Assembly (NCBI RefSeq): GCF_019431355.1
Contig: NZ_CP080269.1
Coordinates: 744,001-808,000, forward strand
Direction of reading: 5' to 3'
DNA: 64,000 nucleotides
DNA from: Paenibacillus sp. R14(2021)
Lineage (GTDB): Bacteria; Bacillota; Bacilli; Paenibacillales; Paenibacillaceae
This document shows positions 17,537 to 27,647 of this stretch, piece after piece. The translations under genes were made by a program, and so were the position numbers. The first letter of the stretch is position 1. Every line of letters begins with the position of its first letter. The notes below the pieces were generated by a model, which saw only the letters and a program-made list of their open reading frames with translations, made no database searches and was not told the origin of the DNA.

Positions 17537-18390
17537 AAAGCACGAATGACCGCATCGCAAACGCCGTTGTCTTTATCATCCTGCTTGTGTGCGGGCTTGT
17601 CGCGGTGTTCCCTCTACTGTACGTCCTGTCCGTTTCGCTCACTCCGTTCAGCGAAGTGCTCAAAAACGGAGGCTTCATTCTCGTGCCGAGATCGATCACG
17701 TTTGACGCTTACCATAAGCTGCTCATGGAATCGAATATTCCCCGCGCCTTCGGGGTTACTGTACTGGTAACCGTCATCGGCACGATTCTCAATATGGTGA
17801 TTACGGCGTTAATGGCGTATCCGCTCAGCCGCAAACAGCTCCCGGGACGCAACCTTTTTCTTATGATGGTGGTCTTTACCCTACTGTTCAGCGGCGGGAT
17901 CATACCGACTTATCTGGTCGTCAAGTCGATCGGGCTTCTGGATTCCATTTGGGCCATGATTTTACCGAACCTCGTGTGGAGCTTCAACGTGCTCATCATG
18001 AAAAGCTTCTACGAGTCGCTCCCTGAGGAACTGTTCGAATCCGCAAGAATCGACGGGGCCAAAGAATTCCGCATCTTGCTCCAGATCGTCGCACCGCTTT
18101 CCGTACCGGTAACGCTGACCATCGGATTGTTCTATATGGTGGGCCACTGGAACGAATTTTTTCAAGCGATTATGTATGTGACCGATCGGACACTGTTCCC
18201 TCTTCAGGTGGTCGTGCGGGAAATTTTGATCCAAACGCAGCAGCCGCTCGAAAATGCCGACAATATGACACCGAGCGAAACACTGCAAATGGCTTCCGTT
18301 ATTCTGGCCAGTCTGCCCATAATTATGGTATATCCGTTTTTGCAGAAGCACTTTACTAAAGGCATGCTGCTCGGCTCCGTCAAAGGTTGA
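17530..18390 (+). CDS. ABC transporter permease, LplC/YtcP type (CUT1)
   Basis: A 286-residue membrane protein with six helices and the EAA motif ESARIDGAKEFRILLQIVAPLS (about residues 170-190). It ends in GMLLGSVKG, typical of the LplC/YtcP group. ATG at 17530 lies behind GGGGAGG and overlaps the upstream permease stop by 7 bases, indicating translational coupling. It is the second half of the locus 1 channel. Confidence 0.93.
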   Translation: MVKSTNDRIANAVVFIILLVCGLVAVFPLLYVLSVSLTPFSEVLKNGGFILVPRSITFDAYHKLLMESNIPRAFGVTVLVTVIGTILNMVITALMAYPLSRKQLPGRNLFLMMVVFTLLFSGGIIPTYLVVKSIGLLDSIWAMILPNLVWSFNVLIMKSFYESLPEELFESARIDGAKEFRILLQIVAPLSVPVTLTIGLFYMVGHWNEFFQAIMYVTDRTLFPLQVVVREILIQTQQPLENADNMTPSETLQMASVILASLPIIMVYPFLQKHFTKGMLLGSVKG

Positions 18391-18470
18391 AGCTCGGCAC
18401 CCCGTTACTGCAGGAACGGGAAGGGCCGGTTTAACAATAAAAGGTTTTTAAAAGAAAGGGGATCCAAAAA

Positions 18471-20018
18471 ATGAAGAGAATGAAAGCTGTTGCCGTCATG
18501 TTAAGCAGCATTGTGCTTATTTGCAGCGTGGTTGCAGGCTGCTCGTCCGGCAATTCATCGAATTCCATGAACAAGAAGACTGCAGGCGCACTTGGTGAAA
18601 GCATCGCGGGTTCCGGTGAATCGAGCGGCCCAGTCAAACTCGATATCATTGAGACCGGTAACAATTTGCCGACTCCGGACAAGGACTTTATTAAGCAGGC
18701 CATTGATAAAGCGATTCAGTCGGATTTGAATTTAACCGTATACGCGTCGGGTGATGATTATAAAAACCAGTTGAACGTGCGGCTGGCATCCGGCAATTTT
18801 CCCGATTTATTCCAAGTATCGGACCGCGCAGCGCTGAAACAATTAGTGGAGCAGGGGCTTGTGCTCGATTTGACCCCGTATACGGATAAGCTGCAGCCGG
18901 TTAAGGATTTCATCGGCGACGAGAGCTTGAAGAAGACGACGATTGACGGTAAAGTGTACGCCGTTCCGAAAGCGCCCAGTATCCCTTACAACACCTATTG
19001 GATCCGCAAGGATTGGCTCGAAAAGCTCGGTCTTCAGCCGCCTTCTACAATCGACGAGTTTCTGAAGGTGGTTAAGGCGTTCGCCGAGCAGGATCCGGAC
19101 GGAAACGGGAAGAAAGATACGCTCGGACTTACCGGCAGCAAGCTTTCCACGTTCGCTCCGATCTTCGGCGCATTCGGTGTAGGGGACCCGAACACGTTCT
19201 ACATCAAGGACGGGAAGCTGACCAATTCTCTGTATGACCCGGCAATGAAAGACGCACTCGGTTTTATCAAGAAGCTGGTCGATACCGGTGCGGTCGACCC
19301 GGAGATTATGGCCAATACCGGTCTTCAGCATCAGGAGAAGGCGATTAAGGGGCAAGCGGGCATAATCTGGGTCGATTGGCCGAACCTGAGCAAGGATCAA
19401 TTCACCGAGCAAATCAAGAAAGTAAACCCGAACGCCAATTGGATTCAACTCGCACCTCCGTTAGGGCCAGGCGGACAACATGACGGTCCGTACGATTTGG
19501 GCGGAACCACGGGAATCTATGCGATCCCGAAAGCACTGGAAAACAACAAGGATAAACTTCAGAAAGTATTCGATCTGCTGAACTACGTCTCCGGCAAGGA
19601 AGGATCGATGCTGGTGCAGTTCGGTATTAACGGAACACACTACAATCTGGAAGGCGACAAGGTCACGCCGACCGAGCTGATGGGCAAAGAAGCGGGCTTT
19701 ACTTGGCTGTACCAGTTTACCGGCCGGCCGGAAATGACCTACCTACAGACGAAATTCGCGCCGCAATCCAAATATATCCAATTTGCCAACAGCCAGCCGA
19801 GAATTCAAATCCTGAACGGATTCCTGACCAATCCTGAAGGGTATAATCCGGCGGATACCATTCGTTTCATAGAAGAAGAATTCGTGAAATTTATCTATGG
19901 AAAAAGCCCGCTTACCAAATACGACAGCTTCCTTAAAACGCTTGAATCGAGCATGAACTTCAAAACGTACATGGATGCATCAACCAAGCAGCTGGAGGAG
20001 CTCGGTTACGGTAAATAA
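18471..20018 (+). CDS. Extracellular solute-binding lipoprotein, LplA type
   Basis: A 515-residue lipoprotein. A signal peptide with lipobox VVAGC (Cys at about residue 24) is followed by a Ser/Asn-rich linker and a two-lobed family 1 binding fold. The segments VYAVPKAPSIPYNTYWIRKDWL and FAEQDPDGNGKKDTLGLTG (an Asp-rich calcium-like loop) are typical of LplA/YtcQ proteins that bind oligosaccharides. It follows the two permeases after an 80-base gap containing a CCCGTT/AACGGG hairpin, which may raise its expression over the permeases. It delivers substrate to the LplB/LplC channel. Confidence 0.93.
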   Translation: MKRMKAVAVMLSSIVLICSVVAGCSSGNSSNSMNKKTAGALGESIAGSGESSGPVKLDIIETGNNLPTPDKDFIKQAIDKAIQSDLNLTVYASGDDYKNQLNVRLASGNFPDLFQVSDRAALKQLVEQGLVLDLTPYTDKLQPVKDFIGDESLKKTTIDGKVYAVPKAPSIPYNTYWIRKDWLEKLGLQPPSTIDEFLKVVKAFAEQDPDGNGKKDTLGLTGSKLSTFAPIFGAFGVGDPNTFYIKDGKLTNSLYDPAMKDALGFIKKLVDTGAVDPEIMANTGLQHQEKAIKGQAGIIWVDWPNLSKDQFTEQIKKVNPNANWIQLAPPLGPGGQHDGPYDLGGTTGIYAIPKALENNKDKLQKVFDLLNYVSGKEGSMLVQFGINGTHYNLEGDKVTPTELMGKEAGFTWLYQFTGRPEMTYLQTKFAPQSKYIQFANSQPRIQILNGFLTNPEGYNPADTIRFIEEEFVKFIYGKSPLTKYDSFLKTLESSMNFKTYMDASTKQLEELGYGK

Positions 20019-20108
20019 GAAGGAAGAGCGCTTCATTTAGTAGTTACGCTTTACAGCATTAATTTACCGTCACAACCATGTCGATGACTATGAAGGCGGA
20101 GGTAAATT

Positions 20109-22196
20109 ATGAGCAAATGGTATAGATGGTATCGAGGTGATGCTCTAAGACTAATTCTCTCATTCCTGCTCGTATTCTCGTGCATCCCTTCCGGAGGAGG
20201 AACGCTCGCGGAAGGGATGCAGCTTAAAACCGGAAACTATTATTACAGCCCTGCCCCGGATGCAGGAAATTCTCCCGACAATGGGGCGATTGGCTTGGTA
20301 TCGTCAGAGGGTGGCAAGCTTCTAGACAACTTAACGACGACCTATGCCGGTTGGATGGGAAGCGCCACATCCAAAGGAACGGTGCAGGTGGTGTTTGACC
20401 TGCTGAAGGACTACCCGCTTGATAGCATAAACATCGTATTGAATTCGCCTAACAGCTATTGGGGGTATAAACAATTTACGGTCAAATACCGCCCCGAGGC
20501 TGCAACGGATTATTACTATATTGCCGGCAAGCATGTTAAATCGGGAACCGCCTTGAACGATTCGGTTAACATCAAGGTGAACAACAAGACAGCCAGGTTT
20601 ATTGTCATCGATATTAAGCGGTCAAACGCCTATCAGCATATCCCGCTTACTGAAGTGCAAATTTATAAGGGCGTGGGCGATGAAGGACAGAATCCGGCTC
20701 CTGCTTTTACTGTAGAGCAGATGCAGGCTGAACTTAAGAAAGACGCTTTGATGGTGGATAAATTCGGACAATGGATTTATGAAACGTGGACGGGAAAGGT
20801 TGTAACTGACACACAATTGCAGGAGGAATATGCGAATGAGGCGGAAGCGCTGGCGAAGGTTTCGCTGGACCGAAGAAAATACGATCAGTACGGCGGGATC
20901 AAAAGCGGAGGGCAGTACACAGGAACCGGATTTTTCCGACTTGAACAAATCGATAAAAAATGGTGGTTTATTACACCGGACGGCCATAAATTCATTTTAA
21001 AGGGCGTGGATGCGACAAGCATATGGGAGTGGGGGTACGGAACGCCGTATAAGAGGGCGGACGGCACGCCCCGGAAGGTGTTCGAGGAGCTTCCTGATCC
21101 GAGCGTTTATACGCCCGCTTACACAAATGACTTAAATGGCGAAAGAGTCAGCTTCGTCATCGCCAACGTCATGAAGAAATACGGCAGCGATTATGAGTCG
21201 AAGTGGGAGGAAATCACCAAGAAGAGGTTGATCAATTGGGGCTTTAATGCCTTTAGCAAGTGGACCAGACCTAATAATGTCACGTTTCCCTATATACAGG
21301 TTCTGCAAGATCCGATGAATTTGAAAAGGATTCAATGGACGTACGATGTGTTCGATTCGCAAGCTGAATCCATTATCGACAACGCTTTGTGCGCACAGCT
21401 TCATAAGGCGAGGAATGACCGGTGGCTGATCGGCTACACTTACGATAATGAGGCCGGATGGACGACCGACATTGTCAAAGAAATTTTGACGTATGACTCG
21501 ACATCTGCGGCGAAAAGAGCTTTTGTGGATTTTCTTGCGCCAAGATATAACAATGACATTGATGCTGTTAATCAGCTTCTTGGCACGAACGCCGAATCAT
21601 TTGACACCTTAAAGAATACGTCGATCGCTATCGCTCACGTTCCGGCTGTTGATGTATCGGACTATATCAAATTAGCATCCAAAACGTACTTCTCGACGAT
21701 CCGTACGATTATTGAAAAATATGATTCGAACCATTTGTTCTTAGGTTCCTCTATCGTCGCCACCTGGCGGACCAGTCTGGATTGGGATTCGGCAGCCATG
21801 GGATTTGTGGATGCTTTCTCTGTAGATAATTATTCGAAAGATGCGGGTTGGCTTTCCAGGTATGAGGCTTTCGGTAAACCGCTGTTGAATCTGGAATATA
21901 CCTTTAGCACTAGCGAGCGCGGTCTATCGCCCGCCAATGCAGCCACTAGTACGGCTAGTATAGCGGACAGAGGAGCGGCCTTCAAAGCTTTCATCGAAGG
22001 TCAAACGGCACATCCGCTGTTCGTCGGCTCGGGTTGGTTTGGGTATTTTGATCAGGCGGTTACCGGGCGTAGAGACGGCGAGAATTATAATACAGGCTTG
22101 GTAAACCAGCAGGATCAGCCCTATACGGATATGGTCAATATCATGAAGACCGTCAATTCAGAGGTGGAAGCGATTCATGAGAATGGGCATTCGTGA
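20109..22196 (+). CDS. Secreted glycoside hydrolase, agarase/GH50-like clan GH-A
   Basis: A 695-residue secreted enzyme. Signal peptide: residues about 12-35 (LILSFLLVFSCIPSGGGTLA). Residues about 36-195 form a discoidin-like carbohydrate-binding module (TTTYAGWMGSATSKG ... FIVIDIKRSNAYQHIPLTEVQIY). The catalytic part begins GFFRLEQIDKKWWFITPDGHKF, a pattern seen in agarase-like (GH50) enzymes. Candidate catalytic Glu residues are in YTYDNEAGW (Asn-Glu, acid/base) and LLNLEYTF (nucleophile), as in clan GH-A. The substrate may be a beta-galactan or related polysaccharide. The GGAGGT ribosome site and 90-base gap place it in the locus 1 operon, probably producing the oligosaccharides imported by the transporter. 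Confidence 0.75.
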   Translation: MSKWYRWYRGDALRLILSFLLVFSCIPSGGGTLAEGMQLKTGNYYYSPAPDAGNSPDNGAIGLVSSEGGKLLDNLTTTYAGWMGSATSKGTVQVVFDLLKDYPLDSINIVLNSPNSYWGYKQFTVKYRPEAATDYYYIAGKHVKSGTALNDSVNIKVNNKTARFIVIDIKRSNAYQHIPLTEVQIYKGVGDEGQNPAPAFTVEQMQAELKKDALMVDKFGQWIYETWTGKVVTDTQLQEEYANEAEALAKVSLDRRKYDQYGGIKSGGQYTGTGFFRLEQIDKKWWFITPDGHKFILKGVDATSIWEWGYGTPYKRADGTPRKVFEELPDPSVYTPAYTNDLNGERVSFVIANVMKKYGSDYESKWEEITKKRLINWGFNAFSKWTRPNNVTFPYIQVLQDPMNLKRIQWTYDVFDSQAESIIDNALCAQLHKARNDRWLIGYTYDNEAGWTTDIVKEILTYDSTSAAKRAFVDFLAPRYNNDIDAVNQLLGTNAESFDTLKNTSIAIAHVPAVDVSDYIKLASKTYFSTIRTIIEKYDSNHLFLGSSIVATWRTSLDWDSAAMGFVDAFSVDNYSKDAGWLSRYEAFGKPLLNLEYTFSTSERGLSPANAATSTASIADRGAAFKAFIEGQTAHPLFVGSGWFGYFDQAVTGRRDGENYNTGLVNQQDQPYTDMVNIMKTVNSEVEAIHENGHS

Positions 22197-22203
22197 AGCA
22201 ACC

Positions 22204-22253
22204 CTAAGCAGCCTTAGTTCGGTATTGAACCGGACTAAGGCTGCTTAGCTTTT
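22204..22253 (+). terminator. Terminator of carbohydrate locus 1
   Basis: A 20-bp stem starting CTAAGCAGCCTTAG pairs with CTAAGGCTGCTTAG and is followed by CTTTTC. It ends the locus 1 transcript 8 bases after the hydrolase stop. Confidence 0.85.
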
Positions 22254-22323
22254 CATAGACGCATGAAAGAGATTGCACCATTCCATGGGGCGTTCACGCT
22301 TCTTTGTTGTCGTCCAGTAAAAA

Positions 22324-22353
22324 TTGTCTGAGCTCATAATACGATGGTACAAT
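22324..22353 (+). promoter_or_regulatory. Candidate sigma-A promoter of the VOC gene
   Basis: TTGTCT (22324-22329) and TACAAT (22348-22353) are separated by 18 bases and lie 40 bases before the ATG of the VOC gene. Confidence 0.45.
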
Positions 22354-22393
22354 AGCTTCATGAAAAATTAATGACAGACAGGAGTTAGATACG

Positions 22394-22741
22394 ATGATAA
22401 AAGGTTTCGGAGGAGTATTTTGGAGAACGAAGGACCTTGAGCTAATAAAAAAATGGTACAGTGAAGTGTTGAAGATTGAAATAGACAATTGGAACGGGAC
22501 TGTGATAAAACCCCAATTGGGAAATGAGACCATCTTTTCTTTCTTTACAGAGAATGACAATTATTTTCCAACAGAACAACAAGTGATGTTAAATTTCCAA
22601 GTCGATAATTTAGACGAGACTATTAAACATCTTGAACATATTGGTGTACCTCTTGCAAAGAAACAAGAGAGTAGTGAATATGGAAAGTTTATTTGGATTG
22701 AAGATCCAGATGGTCGATTGGTCGAGCTTTGGGAGAAATAA
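22394..22741 (+). CDS. VOC (glyoxalase/bleomycin-resistance) family protein
   Basis: A 115-residue single VOC-fold protein. The N-terminal half has FWRTKDLELIKKWYSEVLKI and the C-terminal half has NLDETIKHLEHIGVP and WIEDPDGRLVELWE, the last Glu being the typical C-terminal metal ligand. Such proteins act as metal-dependent lyases, dioxygenases or binding proteins. The substrate is unknown. The gene is more AT-rich than locus 1 and marks the start of a different composition block. Confidence 0.85.
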   Translation: MIKGFGGVFWRTKDLELIKKWYSEVLKIEIDNWNGTVIKPQLGNETIFSFFTENDNYFPTEQQVMLNFQVDNLDETIKHLEHIGVPLAKKQESSEYGKFIWIEDPDGRLVELWEK

Positions 22742-22759
22742 CGGCCCGTGGTGGAGCAG

Positions 22760-23017
22760 GGCTGCTTGAGGAGATGCGAGATAAAGACAGTACGGGCAGT
22801 AGGACTTCTAGAGATCTGTCCGTTGAAGTGAAACTACAGCGAGCTGAAGCCTGTATCAGCTTCTTGAGGGCGAAAACGATACAGAGACTGCCAGACGTTA
22901 CAGGAATTACGCGTACGCGTGAATGAATACATCACCTACTACAATTCGGAACGTTACCAATGGACATTAAAAATGATGACTCCTGATGAATTCAGAAGTC
23001 ATCTATTGACGGCGTAG
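22760..23017 (+). pseudogene. IS3-family transposase remnant
   Basis: The last 40 codons of an IS3-type OrfB are readable: VNEYITYYNSERYQWTLKMM followed by TPDEFRSHLLTA and a stop at 23015-23017, the normal C-terminus of the DDE transposase. Upstream, about 22771-22890, another frame reads like the end of OrfA (VEVKLQRAEACISFLRAK). The catalytic DDE core between them is missing, so the copy is inactive. The following bases (GGACCTTTTTCAAACAGTGTCCTT) probably include the right terminal region. Confidence 0.75.
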
Positions 23018-23146
23018 CCATACCGGACCTTTTTCAAACAGTGTCCTTAAACAGGATCACAGTTCAATCTCTAACGGTCTTCTGTTATTGGAATATCAGC
23101 GTGCGGAACAGATGTGGAGTCCGGTGTGTGCAAAAGCGGAATTCAG

Positions 23147-24250
23147 CTAAATAACCGCCTCGTCTTGGCACCCATGATCCATTACTCCTCGGGTGAGAAA
23201 ATAACGCTTGTTCTGCAGGATACGCTCATCATTTGGCCGATAAAGTCTGGCGGCTTCATTATGCTTATAAGCCAACTCATATTTCCCAAGGCGATCATAG
23301 CATACGCACAACTGCAAGTGAGGTAACCAAGTGGAGCACATTGGGTTTGCCAATCCCCAGGTATCTTTAGGATGTTCTAATTGTGTAGCTACTGTGTACC
23401 AAAATATGGATGCTTGAATGTCATTTTGTTGTAAAAAGTGATAACCTAAACGACAACAATATTCAGCGCGAGGGGGACCAAATTGTAACGATCTTAATGA
23501 AGAGCGAAGTTCGTTTTGCTGATCTCCGAGATGATGAAAGGCATCCGCTAGTTTTCCACAAGCTGAGATATTGTCTTCCACCCAACCTTTGCCTGTCGCT
23601 AGAAATTTTTCATAATAGTGAATTGCCTCTTCAAACCTCCGATGATCCAATAATTCATTAGCATAATAATACAAATCCCGCGGCGAAAATTCCTCACCCA
23701 AGGCTAATCGTTTTTCATAAATACGGAGATTTCGTTCATTTTCATGATGAAGGCTACTGTGCGTGACAGCTATATCACTATTTAAGATGGATCCACACAC
23801 TGCCAGATACTCATGCACAGCGCCAACCCATTGAAACTGATTGCTTCTTTTCACTAGTCGATTGCGTCTTAAACTGGATGTAACTTCGCCAAATTCATCG
23901 AATGCAAGATGATAATTCATTGTGACAGAATCAATGTTTGGGTCAAGCGTCTCTTTTAAAGCAGCGAGTTTAGCGCGACCCTTTTCCTTCAAAATGTCAT
24001 CAGCATCCAACCAGAAAATGTAGTCCTTACTTGCTTGATTAAATGCAAAATTCCGGGCTTTTGCAAAATCATCAATCCAAACAAAATCATAAATTCGCTC
24101 CGTGTATTTGCGAGCAATTGCTTTCGTTTGATCGGTCGATCCTGTATCTACAATAATAATCTCATCAACAAGATCACAAACGGAACTCAGGCACCTTTCG
24201 ATGACATCCTCTTCGTTCTTTACAATCATACATAGGCTAATAGAAATCAT
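23147..24250 (-). CDS. Glycosyltransferase family 2 with TPR-like C-terminus
   Basis: A 367-residue cytoplasmic protein. Residues 1-110 are a GT-A fold: SLCMIVKNEEDVIERCL, IVDTGSTDQT, the nucleotide-binding WIDDFAKARNFA and the DxD-like FWLDADD. The C-terminal half is helical with TPR-like repeats (YYANELLDHRRFEEAIHYYE). ATG at 24250 is chosen because GAGGTG lies 6 bases before it; a GTG three codons earlier lies within that site. It is co-directional with the YheC/D-type gene and divergent from the collagen-like gene. I infer it glycosylates the threonine-rich collagen protein, by analogy with exosporium glycoprotein clusters. Confidence 0.88.
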   Translation of the reverse strand: MISISLCMIVKNEEDVIERCLSSVCDLVDEIIIVDTGSTDQTKAIARKYTERIYDFVWIDDFAKARNFAFNQASKDYIFWLDADDILKEKGRAKLAALKETLDPNIDSVTMNYHLAFDEFGEVTSSLRRNRLVKRSNQFQWVGAVHEYLAVCGSILNSDIAVTHSSLHHENERNLRIYEKRLALGEEFSPRDLYYYANELLDHRRFEEAIHYYEKFLATGKGWVEDNISACGKLADAFHHLGDQQNELRSSLRSLQFGPPRAEYCCRLGYHFLQQNDIQASIFWYTVATQLEHPKDTWGLANPMCSTWLPHLQLCVCYDRLGKYELAYKHNEAARLYRPNDERILQNKRYFLTRGVMDHGCQDEAVI

Positions 24251-24313
24251 AACACTCACCTCACAATAGCTTTATTCAAAAAAATGCCTACGTGAGTTTC
24301 TCTTCAGATCTTA

Positions 24314-25360
24314 CTAATCCTCAAGATTGGAAAGATAATAGGCATACTCTAAGGGTCTACTATAAATTTTTCGTTTATAACACGTCAGATCTTTGTATAT
24401 ATTTTTTTGGGGTTGTCCGTTAAGTTCGATAATCCATAGTTTTCTCTGTTCGTCTAACACAAAGTCGACACTCAATTCTCCCAATAAACCCAAGTAAGTC
24501 TCTGCTTCTTGTGCGGCCGTTACACTTACCTCATACAGAGAACGGTGTATTTCATTCACTTTATCCTGCGAAAATAATCGCGGAAGAATTTCTTCAGCAT
24601 CATAAATGGTTTCACATATACTCGTATTATAGTAATGTTCATAGGCTGCTCTACACGTTATGGCGGAAACAGTCCATTCTCCAAGAATATCTTTTTGAAC
24701 CAGGACCCGGATGTCAAAATACTGATGAACAAGTTGACTTATATGAATTCCTTGCTGAACCAAGTATTTTTTCAGTCCGAATAGTTCATCTAATTTTCTC
24801 TGAATGCCTTCACTTTGTCTCCAAATATATCTTGGGGCCAAGCTGTGCAAAGAGATGTGAATATCTCGATTATCCTTTAGCTCAACTCGGTACACGGACT
24901 CCCCTTTAGCCCCGTAAGAAGGCTTAATGTATACTACTCTATATTTCTCCAGTAGCTCTAATACGTTGACTTCGTTATATATAAATGTGTCTGGCAGATA
25001 AGGCTTAAGCTTTGACTGCTTCAATATATTGTAGATATCCCATTTATTAAAAAAATTAATTATATTAAAGCATCTATTCCTGCCGATCGCCTTCTCAAGG
25101 CGTTGAATGATTATTGATCTTTTGTTGAAGCACCGGTTATATACGACATGAGGAAAAGGGAACGAACTTTGCTTCCAGATGCCCTTCATAAGGCTGAGCC
25201 CAATGATACGTTGTTCCTCCCAAAGGATATCAGCGGGAGTAAAAGTGTAAAGCTTTAGGTTTACATTGTGATACCGTTGATATAGCTTTAATATTGTTTT
25301 TTTGCTGTTCCTTCTGGTAACGAGAATACCTAGTAATGGACAACTCCCCAATAAGATCAC
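24314..25360 (-). CDS. YheC/YheD-family ATP-grasp, spore-coat-associated
   Basis: A 348-residue protein with the YheC/YheD layout: N-terminal LLGILVTRR strand, FPFPHVVYNRCFNKR, then an ATP-grasp domain with VVYIKPSYGAKGESVYRV (ATP-binding Lys and glycine loop) and a C-terminal SVDFVLDEQRKLWIIELNGQP supplying the metal-binding Glu and Asn. Homologues in bacilli are associated with the spore coat; the ligated substrate is unknown. GTG at 25360 is the longest start; TTG at 25351 fits the GGGGGAG ribosome site better. The composition is AT-rich. It lies upstream of the GT2 gene and diverges from the collagen gene. Confidence 0.85.
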   Translation of the reverse strand: MILLGSCPLLGILVTRRNSKKTILKLYQRYHNVNLKLYTFTPADILWEEQRIIGLSLMKGIWKQSSFPFPHVVYNRCFNKRSIIIQRLEKAIGRNRCFNIINFFNKWDIYNILKQSKLKPYLPDTFIYNEVNVLELLEKYRVVYIKPSYGAKGESVYRVELKDNRDIHISLHSLAPRYIWRQSEGIQRKLDELFGLKKYLVQQGIHISQLVHQYFDIRVLVQKDILGEWTVSAITCRAAYEHYYNTSICETIYDAEEILPRLFSQDKVNEIHRSLYEVSVTAAQEAETYLGLLGELSVDFVLDEQRKLWIIELNGQPQKNIYKDLTCYKRKIYSRPLEYAYYLSNLED

Positions 25361-25404
25361 TCCCCCCGGCTCAATCTCTTTGTATTATCTAATGCAGACG
25401 TAGA

Positions 25405-25415
25405 CATATGGTATG
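25405..25415. promoter_or_regulatory. Possible sporulation sigma -10 elements, both strands
   Basis: CATATGGTA on the plus strand and CATACCATA on the minus strand each fit the sigma-K -10 pattern CATANNNTA in the divergent region. I could not find well-spaced -35 AC elements, so this is only a hint of sporulation control. Confidence 0.25.
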
Positions 25416-25480
25416 GGACAATATCACGGCAGAGCGCAAATTCAGCGAATATACTGCTCTATCAACCTATTATTTTGTTA

Positions 25481-26948
<1,468 letters not shown>

Positions 26949-27522
26949 TAACTTAAATCTCTCGTATTGGGATTACAGATTGCAGAAAACTTCTCTTGCT
27001 ACCATTGGAATCTTGAGAGTTCTCTTTGTTTCAGATCGTGTCATCCCGATCACTTTTCGGATGCGGTAGAAGGACACCTGAAGAAATAATTATAGCTGTT
27101 TCTTCTATTCCTGCATGCCCAAAACAGCGACCTCAGGGTCCGACCTTTATTCTCCTTCCGTTCATAGTCTTTTGGGGAGATGAAATCCTGCGAATGAGTG
27201 AGCATACGAAAGAAAATCCCTTAATACCGAGGAACGGGTACGATTGTTGAATGAACCAGCGAACCAGCGACAGTCTAGGACTTTTTTATCAGTCCAAGAA
27301 TGCCGCTGGTTTTTTTGTAGTAATAAAAATCTACGTAGGTTCTCCAGATACAGAGGATCCTTGCGCTGAATAAAATTGTGGGCGAGGAAGGACAGGAAAT
27401 GACCAAAGTCGTTATTAGAAAGCTATGAATGATTTGCTGCGAGGACTATTGGAAGTTGGAGTACCGAAGGACTAACCCGTCAACAATAGTCAAAGAATAT
27501 GAATCTTTCTGCAATGAAAGCG
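26949..27522. other. Intergenic region after the collagen gene
   Basis: About 570 bases without a recognisable gene. It contains a terminator-like hairpin (27262-27317), and its last part leads into the locus 2 promoter. Confidence 0.5.
27262..27317 (+). terminator. Rho-independent terminator downstream of the collagen-like gene
   Basis: AACCAGCG pairs with CGCTGGTT at the base, GGAC with GTCC above it, and a run of seven T follows. It lies about 310 bases after the collagen stop. Confidence 0.65.
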
Positions 27523-27579
27523 TTGACAATATGACTGAATGTGTTTAATATTGGGTCAAAGCCACGGTAAGCGTTATCA
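27523..27579 (+). promoter_or_regulatory. Sigma-A promoter with overlapping downstream cre site, locus 2
   Basis: TTGACA (27523-27528) and TAATAT (27546-27551) are 17 bases apart, a near-consensus promoter. Fifteen bases after the -10, GGTAAGCGTTATCA (27566-27579) matches the cre consensus TGWAANCGNTNWCA except at its first base. A cre just after the start of transcription would allow CcpA repression of the sugar operon. Confidence 0.7.
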
Positions 27580-27647
27580 TTTAATAAAAACAGTCATAAT
27601 CCGTCATCTGCATACCGGAGGCTTGTAAAACGGGGAGGAAGTTGTCT

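Noticed and set aside
27026-27250. 74-codon frame after the collagen gene
   Set aside because: No ribosome site and no family resemblance; it ends just before the terminator hairpin.
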